The notes under the pieces: model-generated
Database searches by the model: none
Seen by the model: the letters and a program-made list of their open reading frames with translations, nothing else
What the model was told of the DNA's origin: nothing
Shown: positions 51,247 to 58,059 of the stretch, piece after piece
How the letters are laid out: the number at the start of each line of letters is the position of its first letter
Position numbering within the stretch: position 1 is the first letter of the stretch
Assembly (NCBI GenBank): GCA_050486265.1
Contig: JBJHCY010000001.1
Coordinates: 372,001-436,000, forward strand
Direction of reading: 5' to 3'
Source of the DNA: SLFH01 sp050486265
GTDB taxonomy: Bacteria; Planctomycetota; Phycisphaerae; Phycisphaerales; UBA1924
DNA length: 64,000 nucleotides
Program-made: the position numbers and the translations under genes

Positions 51247-52334
51247 ACATGAAGCCTGCAACAACATTGGCGGCGGTGATCGTCGGTCTCACCCTTGCCG
51301 GCTGCGCCGGCGGGGCCGACAACGGCGTCTCATTCGCCGGCGAACGCCCCGGTTCCCGCCAGAACGCCGCCGACCCGCAGACCGGCGAACGCCTGACCAT
51401 CCGCAAGTCCCAGCTCCGCGAGAACGCCATCGAGCTGCTGACCAAGGAGGCGACCGGCTCGGACTGGGCCGCGGTGCGTGCCAACGCGATCGAAGCCCTC
51501 GCGTCGGCCCCCAGCCGCCTCCGCCCGGTGCTGCCCCTGGCGCTTGAGGACGGGAACCTCGGCGTCCGCTCGGTCGCGCTGATGGCGATGGGCAGGCTGC
51601 GGATGTGCGACTTGGCGGACTTCGCCCAAGAACTCGCAGACGACCGCTCCCCCTTCGTCCGGGCGTCGGCGGTCTACGCCCTGCACCGATGCGAACGGGA
51701 CCGGTCCCCCGAACCCCTCGCGGCGATGCTCTTCGGCGCCGATGATCCGAAAGTCCGCGCCCACGCGGCCTTCCTCCTCGGCGAACTCGGCGACCGCTCC
51801 GCCGCCCCCATGCTCCGCCAGGCCGCCGCCGCAAGGGCCCCCCAGCGCGCCCGCGACATCGAAGCGAGGCTCATGCAGCTCCAGATCGCCGAGGCCCTCG
51901 CCAAGCTCGGCGACAGCAGCCAGCTCCACACGATCCAGGCCGCCCTCTTCGTCAGCCGCCCCGAAGAGCTCGAAGCCACCGCCCTCGCCGTACAGATCCT
52001 CGGCGAGCTCCGCGCCCGCGTGTCCGAGAACGACATCCGAAACCTGATCGCCTACCGCGACGAGACAAACCGCCCCATGCCCCCCGAGATCCGGCTCTCG
52101 GCCGCCCTGGCGCTTGCGAAGCTCGGCCGGACAGAGGCCGTCACAGTGGGGCGGGACCTCGTCCGCCACGAGGACGGGCAGGTGCGAGCCCTGGCGGCCA
52201 TGGTGCTCGGAGAAGCGGGGTTGGAGGAGGATCTGGGCACGCTCGAACGGATGCTGGCGGACGAAAACGGCCTTGTTCGGGTTTCGGCCGCCGGCGCGAT
52301 CTTGAATTCGCTGGGCTCGTCCTTCGGAGATTGA
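51243..52334 (+). CDS. HEAT-repeat lipoprotein
   Basis: A 363-residue protein. Signal peptide with lipobox LTLAGCAGG, then HEAT repeats such as AVRANAIEALASAPSRLRP, LGVRSVALMAMGRLR, KVRAHAAFLLGELGD and QVRALAAMVLGEAG. The GTG at 51243 overlaps the lnt stop and has GAGG 10 bases ahead; ATG 51249 is also possible. No catalytic motif. It is probably an envelope scaffold. Confidence 0.82.
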   Translation: MNMKPATTLAAVIVGLTLAGCAGGADNGVSFAGERPGSRQNAADPQTGERLTIRKSQLRENAIELLTKEATGSDWAAVRANAIEALASAPSRLRPVLPLALEDGNLGVRSVALMAMGRLRMCDLADFAQELADDRSPFVRASAVYALHRCERDRSPEPLAAMLFGADDPKVRAHAAFLLGELGDRSAAPMLRQAAAARAPQRARDIEARLMQLQIAEALAKLGDSSQLHTIQAALFVSRPEELEATALAVQILGELRARVSENDIRNLIAYRDETNRPMPPEIRLSAALALAKLGRTEAVTVGRDLVRHEDGQVRALAAMVLGEAGLEEDLGTLERMLADENGLVRVSAAGAILNSLGSSFGD

Positions 52335-52348
52335 TACACTGCACATGT

Positions 52349-52375
52349 CCGGCCCGTGGCGGATCCGCGGGCCGG
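52349..52375 (+). terminator. GC-rich hairpin after the HEAT lipoprotein gene
   Basis: Perfect 8-bp stem CCGGCCCG/CGGGCCGG, with an inner GCGGATCCGC palindrome in the loop, 15 bases after the stop. There is no T-run, so it may be a Rho-dependent or decay-protecting hairpin rather than an intrinsic terminator. The rest of 52376-52561 shows no gene. Confidence 0.45.
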
Positions 52376-52561
52376 CGAGGGGCGTAGGGTGACGATGCCG
52401 GAGGAATGTCGTGCGGGGTGGTTTGACACCGGACGGCGTGTTCGGCTATCAAACCCGCTCGCGCGTCCCGCCTTGGGGCGTGCGTGCCGGAGTTTTTCGG
52501 TCGCGAGTCGACCACTTGGAGTAACAGGCAGGCGGGAATCAATCCCTGGCGAGAGGGCAGG

Positions 52562-52624
52562 ATGATGATGACCGCCGCCAACATGGGTGACCTGGGCCGC
52601 GCCGACGACGCGTGCGAGCCCTGA
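52562..52624 (+). CDS. Possible 20-residue upstream ORF starting with three Met codons
   Basis: ATG ATG ATG ... TGA encodes 20 residues (MMMTAANMGDLGRADDACEP) with gagggcagg in front. It ends 18 bases before the GTG of the coiled-coil gene. It could be a coupled uORF or chance; no family is known to me. Confidence 0.3.
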   Translation: MMMTAANMGDLGRADDACEP

Positions 52625-52642
52625 CTGATCGAGGAGCCGATC

Positions 52643-53473
52643 GTGCATGGGTTGACCAAAGTTCTGGTGGCGTTCGCCGCGATTCTTGCTGTTGTGCTGG
52701 CGACGCTGACGATCGCGTACACGATCAACGCCGACGCCGTTTCCGCTCAAAACCGCGAGCTTCAGGCCGCACTGCAGGCCTCAGAGGCCAGCAGGGCCAA
52801 GCAGTCGGCGGAGGTCGAGGCGCGTGCCGCCAACGCCGACGCGGCATACGCCCTCCTCCAGCAGCGCTTCGACGCCCAGCGTTCGCGGGTCGTCGAGCTC
52901 GAACGCCAGGCCGCCGAGGCCAGCGCCGCCAGGGCCCGCGCCGAACGCGACCTCGCCGCCGCACGCTCCGAGGCGCAGATCGCCGCCGGAACGGTCCAGA
53001 CCCAGGCGAACCTGATCTCGTCGGTCAGCAGCGACAACCAGACGCTGCTCGACTCTGAACGCAGGGCCCGCCGCGAGGTCATCGAGCTCACCGACCGCCG
53101 AAACGAGCTCGAAAGCCAGGTCGCCTCACTCCGCGAGACCAACCGCCTGCAGGCCGAGCAGCTCGCGCTCCTGCAGCGCGAACTGGCCGAGACCCAGGGC
53201 GAGCGCCTCGGCGAGGCCGGCCGCTTCGCCGCCAGCGTCCAGGATGTCCGCGTCGACCCCGGCAGCCAGGACACACTCGTCAGCCTCAACATCGGCCGCG
53301 AGGAGCGCATCCGCCCCGCAACACGCCTCTATGTCATCCGCGACAACCAGTGGATCGCCAACCTGGATGTCGTCGATGTCGATGTCAACACCTCCGTCGC
53401 CCGCGTCGACACGGTGGCCTCCGGCCAGTCCGTCCGCCGCGGCGACCGCGTCACCAGCTCTCTGGGCAACTAA
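52643..53473 (+). CDS. Membrane-anchored coiled-coil protein
   Basis: A 276-residue protein starting at GTG 52643 after GAGGAG. One N-terminal membrane helix (VLVAFAAILAVVLATLTIAY) is followed by about 150 residues of heptad-rich coiled coil (VELERQAAEASAARARAERD, VIELTDRRNELESQVASLRE) and a C-terminal beta domain (about residues 195-276: TRLYVIRDNQWIANLDVVDV, ending VRRGDRVTS). Topology suggests an envelope protein with its coil outside the cytoplasm. Co-directional with a small membrane protein 13 bases downstream. Confidence 0.75.
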   Translation: MHGLTKVLVAFAAILAVVLATLTIAYTINADAVSAQNRELQAALQASEASRAKQSAEVEARAANADAAYALLQQRFDAQRSRVVELERQAAEASAARARAERDLAAARSEAQIAAGTVQTQANLISSVSSDNQTLLDSERRARREVIELTDRRNELESQVASLRETNRLQAEQLALLQRELAETQGERLGEAGRFAASVQDVRVDPGSQDTLVSLNIGREERIRPATRLYVIRDNQWIANLDVVDVDVNTSVARVDTVASGQSVRRGDRVTSSLGN

Positions 53474-53486
53474 CGGAAGGCCACCG

Positions 53487-53693
53487 ATGAACCAGCAATT
53501 CGGCATGCAGATGCCCGGCGGCCGCGCCCGCAGACAGTCCGGAGTCGATGTCTACACCGGCCTCCTCTTCGCCGCCTGCGTCGCCCTCCTCACCGCCTGC
53601 GCCTTCGCGTGGGTCCAGGGCAGCAAGGTCGGCCCCGACGGCAACGCCTTCGGCATCCAGGACACCAACCGCATCACCCTCCAGAGCCGCTGA
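53487..53693 (+). CDS. Small single-span membrane protein
   Basis: A 68-residue protein with one hydrophobic helix (VYTGLLFAACVALLTACAFAWV) and short polar ends. GGAAGG precedes the ATG. It probably works with the coiled-coil protein encoded just upstream. No family recognised. Confidence 0.7.
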   Translation: MNQQFGMQMPGGRARRQSGVDVYTGLLFAACVALLTACAFAWVQGSKVGPDGNAFGIQDTNRITLQSR

Positions 53694-53798
53694 GCCGGCG
53701 ACCCGAGGGCGGGCGCCAACCCCGGCCGGAACCAGCTTCGAACCCGGTTCCCGCCCGCTTACAGCCCGATTTCAGCGATTTTCAGGCCCCGAAAAGGC

Positions 53799-53826
53799 TT
53801 GACATCCCGAGGATGCGGCGTATCTT
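53799..53826 (+). promoter_or_regulatory. tRNA-Asp promoter
   Basis: TTGACA (53799-53804), 16 bases, TATCTT (53821-53826), 35 bases before the tRNA. It serves as a reference for the housekeeping promoter form in this genome. Confidence 0.75.
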
Positions 53827-53861
53827 TCCGAGCCTCCGGCCAAGCCCGGAAGCGACAACCC

Positions 53862-53935
<74 letters not shown>

Positions 53936-53939
53936 CTTG

Positions 53940-53966
53940 AAAACCCCTGCGAAAGCAGGGGTTTTT
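53940..53966 (+). terminator. Rho-independent terminator after tRNA-Asp
   Basis: Perfect 11-bp stem AAAACCCCTGC/GCAGGGGTTTT with a GAAA tetraloop, ending in a T-run (53961-53966). Confidence 0.93.
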
Positions 53967-54065
53967 CATTTGCGCTGCGTGCGGTGGCCATCCTCGGTGT
54001 CTGCGATCTCGGGGCTCCGAGGCTGTTCCGAGAGTTGGTTGATTTGAACTTTCGAAGGAGCGACG

Positions 54066-54233
54066 GTGGTTTCTGTTCAGAATCTCGCACCGGCCGTGGC
54101 GCACGATTCGCGAGAGCAAATGCTGGAGGCTTCGGCTTTCGTCCTCGGGCGCGCCAGCGCCCGGGTGATCGACGCGGTTGAAGCCGAGCGAGACTGGACG
54201 AAGGTGGCGGAGATCATGCAGCAAGTCAGCTGA
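54066..54233 (+). CDS. Small helical hypothetical protein upstream of the DUF433 gene
   Basis: A 55-residue frame starting at GTG 54066 with cgaaggagcg in front, ending 35 bases before the DUF433-type gene. Sequence begins VVSVQNLAPAVAHDSREQM and looks helical and acidic. No family recognised. Given the position it may be a third part of the toxin-antitoxin-like module. Confidence 0.45.
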   Translation: MVSVQNLAPAVAHDSREQMLEASAFVLGRASARVIDAVEAERDWTKVAEIMQQVS

Positions 54234-54234
54234 A

Positions 54235-54246
54235 TTGTTCGAACAA
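54235..54246. promoter_or_regulatory. Palindrome TTGTTCGAACAA upstream of the DUF433/PIN module
   Basis: A perfect 12-bp palindrome 22 bases before the ATG of the DUF433-type gene and 1 base after the preceding stop codon. It is a plausible autoregulatory operator. TAGAAT at 54264-54269 could be a -10 box. Confidence 0.45.
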
Positions 54247-54268
54247 GCTCAGGGCCGGGACCGATAGA

Positions 54269-54979
54269 ATGTGGACTGGAGAAAATGCCGTGGTGATGAG
54301 CGTTGAAGACAAACTGGATGTTGGACTGTACACGGCGGCAGAGGCCGCTCGGTATGTTCGTGCGCGTCCAGAGGCCGTTGCTCGGTGGGTTCACGGGAAC
54401 GCCAAGGGCGAGCGAGTGGTCCGTCCAGAGTTCGCTAGCACCGACGAGCGGGTGATCACTTTCATCGACATGGTGCAGGCCTTGAGCATCCGGGCTGTCC
54501 GGACTCAAGCGACTCGTGTTCCGCTACCCGCAATCCGACAGGCTGTAATGATGGCTGAAAAGAAGCACGGCATTAAGTTCCCGCTCGCCCGCCGCCATCT
54601 GCTCTACTACTTCGATAAGTCGATCTTCATCAAGCTGCATGGAAGTGACGAGATCGTCGGGCTTACCCGTCGGGATATCGGCCAACATCTTCTTCGACCA
54701 ATCGTTGAGCCGTATATGGAGGAGATCGTCTTTGGCGAAGATGGGCTTGCGGAGATGTGGACGCCAATGTCCAGCGATGGGTTGTCAATCAAACTAGACC
54801 CGAAGTCGCGGTTCGGCCAACCGATTGTCGCACCATTGAATATTCTTGCGAGTACTCTCGCAGATGCAGTGGTGGCAGAGGGCTCGATCGAAGCCGCAGC
54901 GGATGCGCACGGTGTTGATCGCAAAGCAGTTCTGTTGGCGGTTAAGTATTTCGACTCGCTCACCGGTCTTGCCGCATGA
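54269..54979 (+). CDS. MerR-like HTH / DUF433-type protein, candidate antitoxin
   Basis: A 236-residue protein. An N-terminal helix-turn-helix (LYTAAEAARYVRARPEAVARWV) is followed by a middle region and a C-terminal DUF433-like segment: RFGQPIVAPLNIL, ADAVVAEGSIEAAADAHGVDR, AVLLAVKYFDSL. DUF433 proteins usually act as antitoxins of PIN-like toxins. It overlaps the next gene by 4 bases. Base composition is visibly more AT-rich and codon use less biased than neighbours, suggesting transfer. ATG 54296 is an alternative start. Confidence 0.75.
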   Translation: MWTGENAVVMSVEDKLDVGLYTAAEAARYVRARPEAVARWVHGNAKGERVVRPEFASTDERVITFIDMVQALSIRAVRTQATRVPLPAIRQAVMMAEKKHGIKFPLARRHLLYYFDKSIFIKLHGSDEIVGLTRRDIGQHLLRPIVEPYMEEIVFGEDGLAEMWTPMSSDGLSIKLDPKSRFGQPIVAPLNILASTLADAVVAEGSIEAAADAHGVDRKAVLLAVKYFDSLTGLAA

Positions 54980-55401
54980 GGCTTCTTGCTGACGAGTGCA
55001 TCCCTCGAAAGGCATTTGAGAAGCTTCGCGAGCTTCGTAACCCAAGCGGCACGACCGTCACCGAGATGATCCACCTGCTGGAGCGATTCGAAGCGGGATC
55101 ACCCGATGACCATTGGGTGCAAGACATAGGGGACGAAGATGAGCCTTTCATCGTTGTCACCGGCGACCGCGCGTCGAAAAGCGGACGAGACGATCCGCGG
55201 CTTCCGGTGCTCTTGCCGCAGGCGGGAGTCAGTGGTGTTTTTCTCACAGGGAAACTACAGCAGCGGCCTGCATTCGAGAAGGTGCGTGCCCTGATGTATG
55301 TTTGGCCTTCGATCGAGCGACTTGCTTTGCAACCCGGCGGCACACGAAACAAGCTCAGTCCGCACGGTGACGGCTATCGCCTCACCGTGTGGCCGCTGTG
55401 A
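54976..55401 (+). CDS. PIN-like (DUF5615-type) protein, candidate toxin
   Basis: A 141-residue protein. MRLLADECIP at the start (first acidic pair) and VVTGDRASK (later Asp) are the features of the PIN-like DUF5615 fold, an RNase toxin family normally paired with DUF433. An internal DDHWVQDIG matches the usual D.WV segment. The C-terminal 40 residues extend beyond the core. Overlap with the DUF433 gene supports a toxin-antitoxin pair. Same AT-richer composition. Confidence 0.75.
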   Translation: MRLLADECIPRKAFEKLRELRNPSGTTVTEMIHLLERFEAGSPDDHWVQDIGDEDEPFIVVTGDRASKSGRDDPRLPVLLPQAGVSGVFLTGKLQQRPAFEKVRALMYVWPSIERLALQPGGTRNKLSPHGDGYRLTVWPL

Positions 55402-55416
55402 CTTAGCTCTCAGAGG

Positions 55417-55490
55417 TTGGTCGCACGCATCAGCGCCATTCCCAGAGAGCTTCGTCACGCCATCAAGCATCTCAATGACCTCTTCCCTCA
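55417..55490 (+). pseudogene. Fragment of the 3' part of the helical-protein gene at 58060
   Basis: The plus-strand frame reads PRELRHAIKHLNDLFPQP, matching ARELRLAIKQLAELFPQP of the gene at 58060 (about residues 107-125), with no upstream part. It is followed, as at 58420, by hairpin repeats, so gene end and repeats were copied together and the copy decayed. Limits are approximate. Confidence 0.65.
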
Positions 55491-55502
55491 GCCCAAATGT
55501 GG

Positions 55503-55525
55503 CACTGGCGGCTCGCCCACCAGTG
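55503..55525. repeat. Variable-stem hairpin, GTGGCAC type (near copy of 44963)
   Basis: CACTGGCGG pairs with CCACCAGTG (one mismatch) over loop ctcgc, preceded by GTGG. Nearly the same stem as the hairpin at 44963-44985. Confidence 0.7.
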
Positions 55526-55638
55526 TCCTCGCCAACGACCACCAAAGCCGCCTAACCGATCTACCCAACCTTTTGGCTGTCGCCTCTCGTCCCCTCGCCT
55601 CGCTCACCCGCCTGCGGCGTGCGCCCCTCCCGATACCC

Positions 55639-55765
55639 CGCCCGCGCAGCGGCCGTCCCAAGTGGAACGGTATCCGGCCTGTGTACTCTCCCGCCTGTCC
55701 AACCTCCGCTCACCTGTTCGCCTTGTTTGCCCGCTCAATCCTCTCGCCCGCCAGAGACAGGCGAC
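55639..55765. repeat. Compound hairpin repeat, decayed copy
   Basis: Matches 58661-58790 including flanks: CGCCCGC-GCA-GCGGCCG (one mismatch), then gtcccaagtggaacgg in place of gtcccaggtggcacag, then cacctgttcgcc...cccgctcaatcctctcgcccg. The second hairpin no longer pairs. Region 55402-55891 has no other gene. Confidence 0.7.
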
Positions 55766-55891
55766 TCCCTTTCCCTCCGTGAATCTGGGCAAAATCCCGT
55801 TGACCGCATCGGCTCGATCCGGTAGGTTCGATGGTCGGCGGCCCAAGCGGTCAATCCTGGCGGACAGGCTCATCACGAACGGAGGCGTGAC

Positions 55892-57919
55892 ATGGTTTCG
55901 TCGTGCGCATCACCGAATGACACGAGCGGCGGGGAGAGTGCGCCCGGGCTTCCAACGCCCGCGCAGATCATCCGATCGCTCGATCGGTTCGTCATCGGTC
56001 AGGACAGACCCAAACGCGACCTCGCCGTCGCCGTCTACAACCACTACCTCTCGCTCGCATACGCCTCCCACCCGGGCGCACGACACAAAGACCTCGGCCC
56101 GCAGCACATCCTGCTGCTAGGCCCGACAGGCAGCGGCAAGACCTACCTCATCCGGCGCATCGCTGAACTCCTCGATATCCCCATCGTCTTCGCCAGCGCC
56201 ACGGCGCTCGTCGAGGTCGGCTACAAGGGCGAGAGCGTCGATTCCCTGCTGGAAAACCTCGTCGCCCAGTGCGGCGGAGACACCCAGAAGGCCGAACGGG
56301 GCATCATCTACATCGACGAGTTCGACAAGATCAGAAAGGCCAGCGTCAACACCGGCCGCGATGTCTCCGGCGAGGGTGTCCAGAACGCCCTGCTCACCCT
56401 CCTAGACGGCCGGCGCACCACCACCGGCGGCTACCACGCTTCCCGAACCACCCTGGATGTCTCAAAGATCCTGTTCATCTGCACCGGGGCGTTCTCCGGA
56501 CTCCCGCGGATCGTGCGCCAAAGACTCCAGGGCGCGGGCGGGTTCGGTTTCGGAGCGGGCAGGGAGGTCACCCGGATCGATATCGAATCCGACGACGACG
56601 CCTTCGAACAGGGCGTGCATGAAGACCTGATCCAGTTCGGCTTTATCCCAGAGATCGTCGGCCGCTTCGCCGCGATCACCGCGCTCAGGACGCTCTCGGA
56701 AGACGAACTCGTCAGGATCATGACCGAGGCGGGCGACTCGATCCTCGAAAAGCAGCGGACGCTCTTCGCCCTCCACGGCATCGAACTCCTCGTCCCCGAC
56801 GAGTCCCTCCGCGCCGTCGCGCAGTTGTCCCGCCAACTGGGCACAGGCGCCCGCGGGCTGGTCAGCCTTGTCCGCAACGCGCTGGACGATGTCAGTTGGC
56901 GCCTGCCCGACCTCAGGGAAGAGGGGGTCGACCGCGTCGTCATCACGCCCGAAACGGTTCGGCGCACCGGAGAGCCGATCATGCTGCGTCGCGGGGCCTC
57001 GCTACCGCCCGAGTGGGAGGGCGTTGCTGCGCCCGAGCCGGCCGGGGATCGTGAGCAGACCGACGACGAGCGCCCGCCGCTGCCGGACCTCAATACGCTG
57101 CGAGCCGTGGCGTTGCGCCCTCCCGGCGTCTCCGGCGAGTTGGTGTCTGGCGGCTCTCCGCATGGGATCTCCGACACCACCGGCTGGTCGCCCGCCCGTA
57201 TCGCCAGGCGTCTGGAGCGGGTGAAAATCGATATCGGCGTGCCCAACACCGAAGGCTGCGCGAAAAAGTGGTGGGAAGAGTTCGAGAAGAACAACCGAAA
57301 GCGCACCGCGCTGGTGCTGCGCGTCGCCGAGGAACTGCTGATCCGTCGGGCGACCGTCACCGAGTTCTTCTTGGCCTATGTCTACAGCAACTGCGAGAAC
57401 ATCCAGGCCAATCTTCACTACCTCGATTACACGCGCCTCAAGAAGCGTGAGATCGATGAAAAGAAGAAGCAGGCCGAGAAAGACCAGGGCCCCAAGCCGA
57501 CCGCAGGGCCTGACCTTCCAGACGCCGCCGACCTGACCGACGACCAGAAAGGCGACCCGGACAACAAGAGCAGCGAACTGTCAAGACTCTTCGCTGTGAG
57601 CAAGCCTCCCGAGCGCGGTCAGAAGAAACCCCGTGCATCGTCGGCTCTGAGGCCAGAAACCGAGCGATCACCGCCGGACGGACTCGATCCACGCGCCGGA
57701 TCCGCCTTCCGCCTGCGCGTCTGCCGCAGCAGTACGCGGGCTGGCCAAGGCATACCGCTCCCGGTTTCTCGCAGGCGAGGCCTCGCGAGCGGTCAAGCGA
57801 GCAAGCGAAGCAAACTCGGTCTACGCTCGCGGCTCTGGTCCATGCATCACCCGGCCGGACGGTCTCGGCCAGGCGGCGGGCGAGATAAAGCCCGATGCAC
57901 GCCCCCAAATCCTCAATAA
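55892..57919 (+). CDS. ClpX-like AAA+ ATPase without zinc domain, with a novel C-terminal domain
   Basis: A 675-residue protein. Residues about 20-370 are a ClpX-type AAA+ module: LLGPTGSGKTYLIRRIAE (Walker A), pore loop VGYKGESVDSLL, IIYIDEFDKI (Walker B), GRDVSGEGVQNALLTLLDG, ILFICTGAFSGL and GARGLVSLVRNALDD. The zinc-binding N-domain of ClpX is absent and the ClpP-docking IGF tripeptide reads FGF (GGFGFGAG). Residues about 425-530 form an unknown domain (KKWWEEFEKNNRKRTALVLR, EFFLAYVYSNCENIQANLHY). The tail after about 565 is low-complexity; another frame looks more protein-like there, so a frameshift is possible. Confidence 0.8.
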   Translation: MVSSCASPNDTSGGESAPGLPTPAQIIRSLDRFVIGQDRPKRDLAVAVYNHYLSLAYASHPGARHKDLGPQHILLLGPTGSGKTYLIRRIAELLDIPIVFASATALVEVGYKGESVDSLLENLVAQCGGDTQKAERGIIYIDEFDKIRKASVNTGRDVSGEGVQNALLTLLDGRRTTTGGYHASRTTLDVSKILFICTGAFSGLPRIVRQRLQGAGGFGFGAGREVTRIDIESDDDAFEQGVHEDLIQFGFIPEIVGRFAAITALRTLSEDELVRIMTEAGDSILEKQRTLFALHGIELLVPDESLRAVAQLSRQLGTGARGLVSLVRNALDDVSWRLPDLREEGVDRVVITPETVRRTGEPIMLRRGASLPPEWEGVAAPEPAGDREQTDDERPPLPDLNTLRAVALRPPGVSGELVSGGSPHGISDTTGWSPARIARRLERVKIDIGVPNTEGCAKKWWEEFEKNNRKRTALVLRVAEELLIRRATVTEFFLAYVYSNCENIQANLHYLDYTRLKKREIDEKKKQAEKDQGPKPTAGPDLPDAADLTDDQKGDPDNKSSELSRLFAVSKPPERGQKKPRASSALRPETERSPPDGLDPRAGSAFRLRVCRSSTRAGQGIPLPVSRRRGLASGQASKRSKLGLRSRLWSMHHPAGRSRPGGGRDKARCTPPNPQ

Positions 57920-58025
57920 CCCGCGCCGTCGACCTCCAAACGATGTCAGTGCTCCCCTAAACACCCAATCAACATCACATCACCCACCCGCGCGCGCCAA
58001 AACACGACGATACACCCAAAAAACC

Positions 58026-58053
58026 TTGAACCCCGCCCCAAAGCCCATATCTT
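58026..58053 (+). promoter_or_regulatory. Promoter of the helical-protein gene
   Basis: TTGAAC (58026-58031), 16 bases, TATCTT (58048-58053), 6 bases before ATG 58060. The same -10 hexamer as the tRNA-Asp promoter. The mRNA should be leaderless. Confidence 0.7.
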
Positions 58054-58059
58054 CGCGGC

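Noticed and set aside
53694..53860. Extension of the small membrane protein or another gene before tRNA-Asp
   Set aside because: The open frames here are Arg/Pro-rich shadows; the sequence is accounted for by a spacer and the tRNA promoter.
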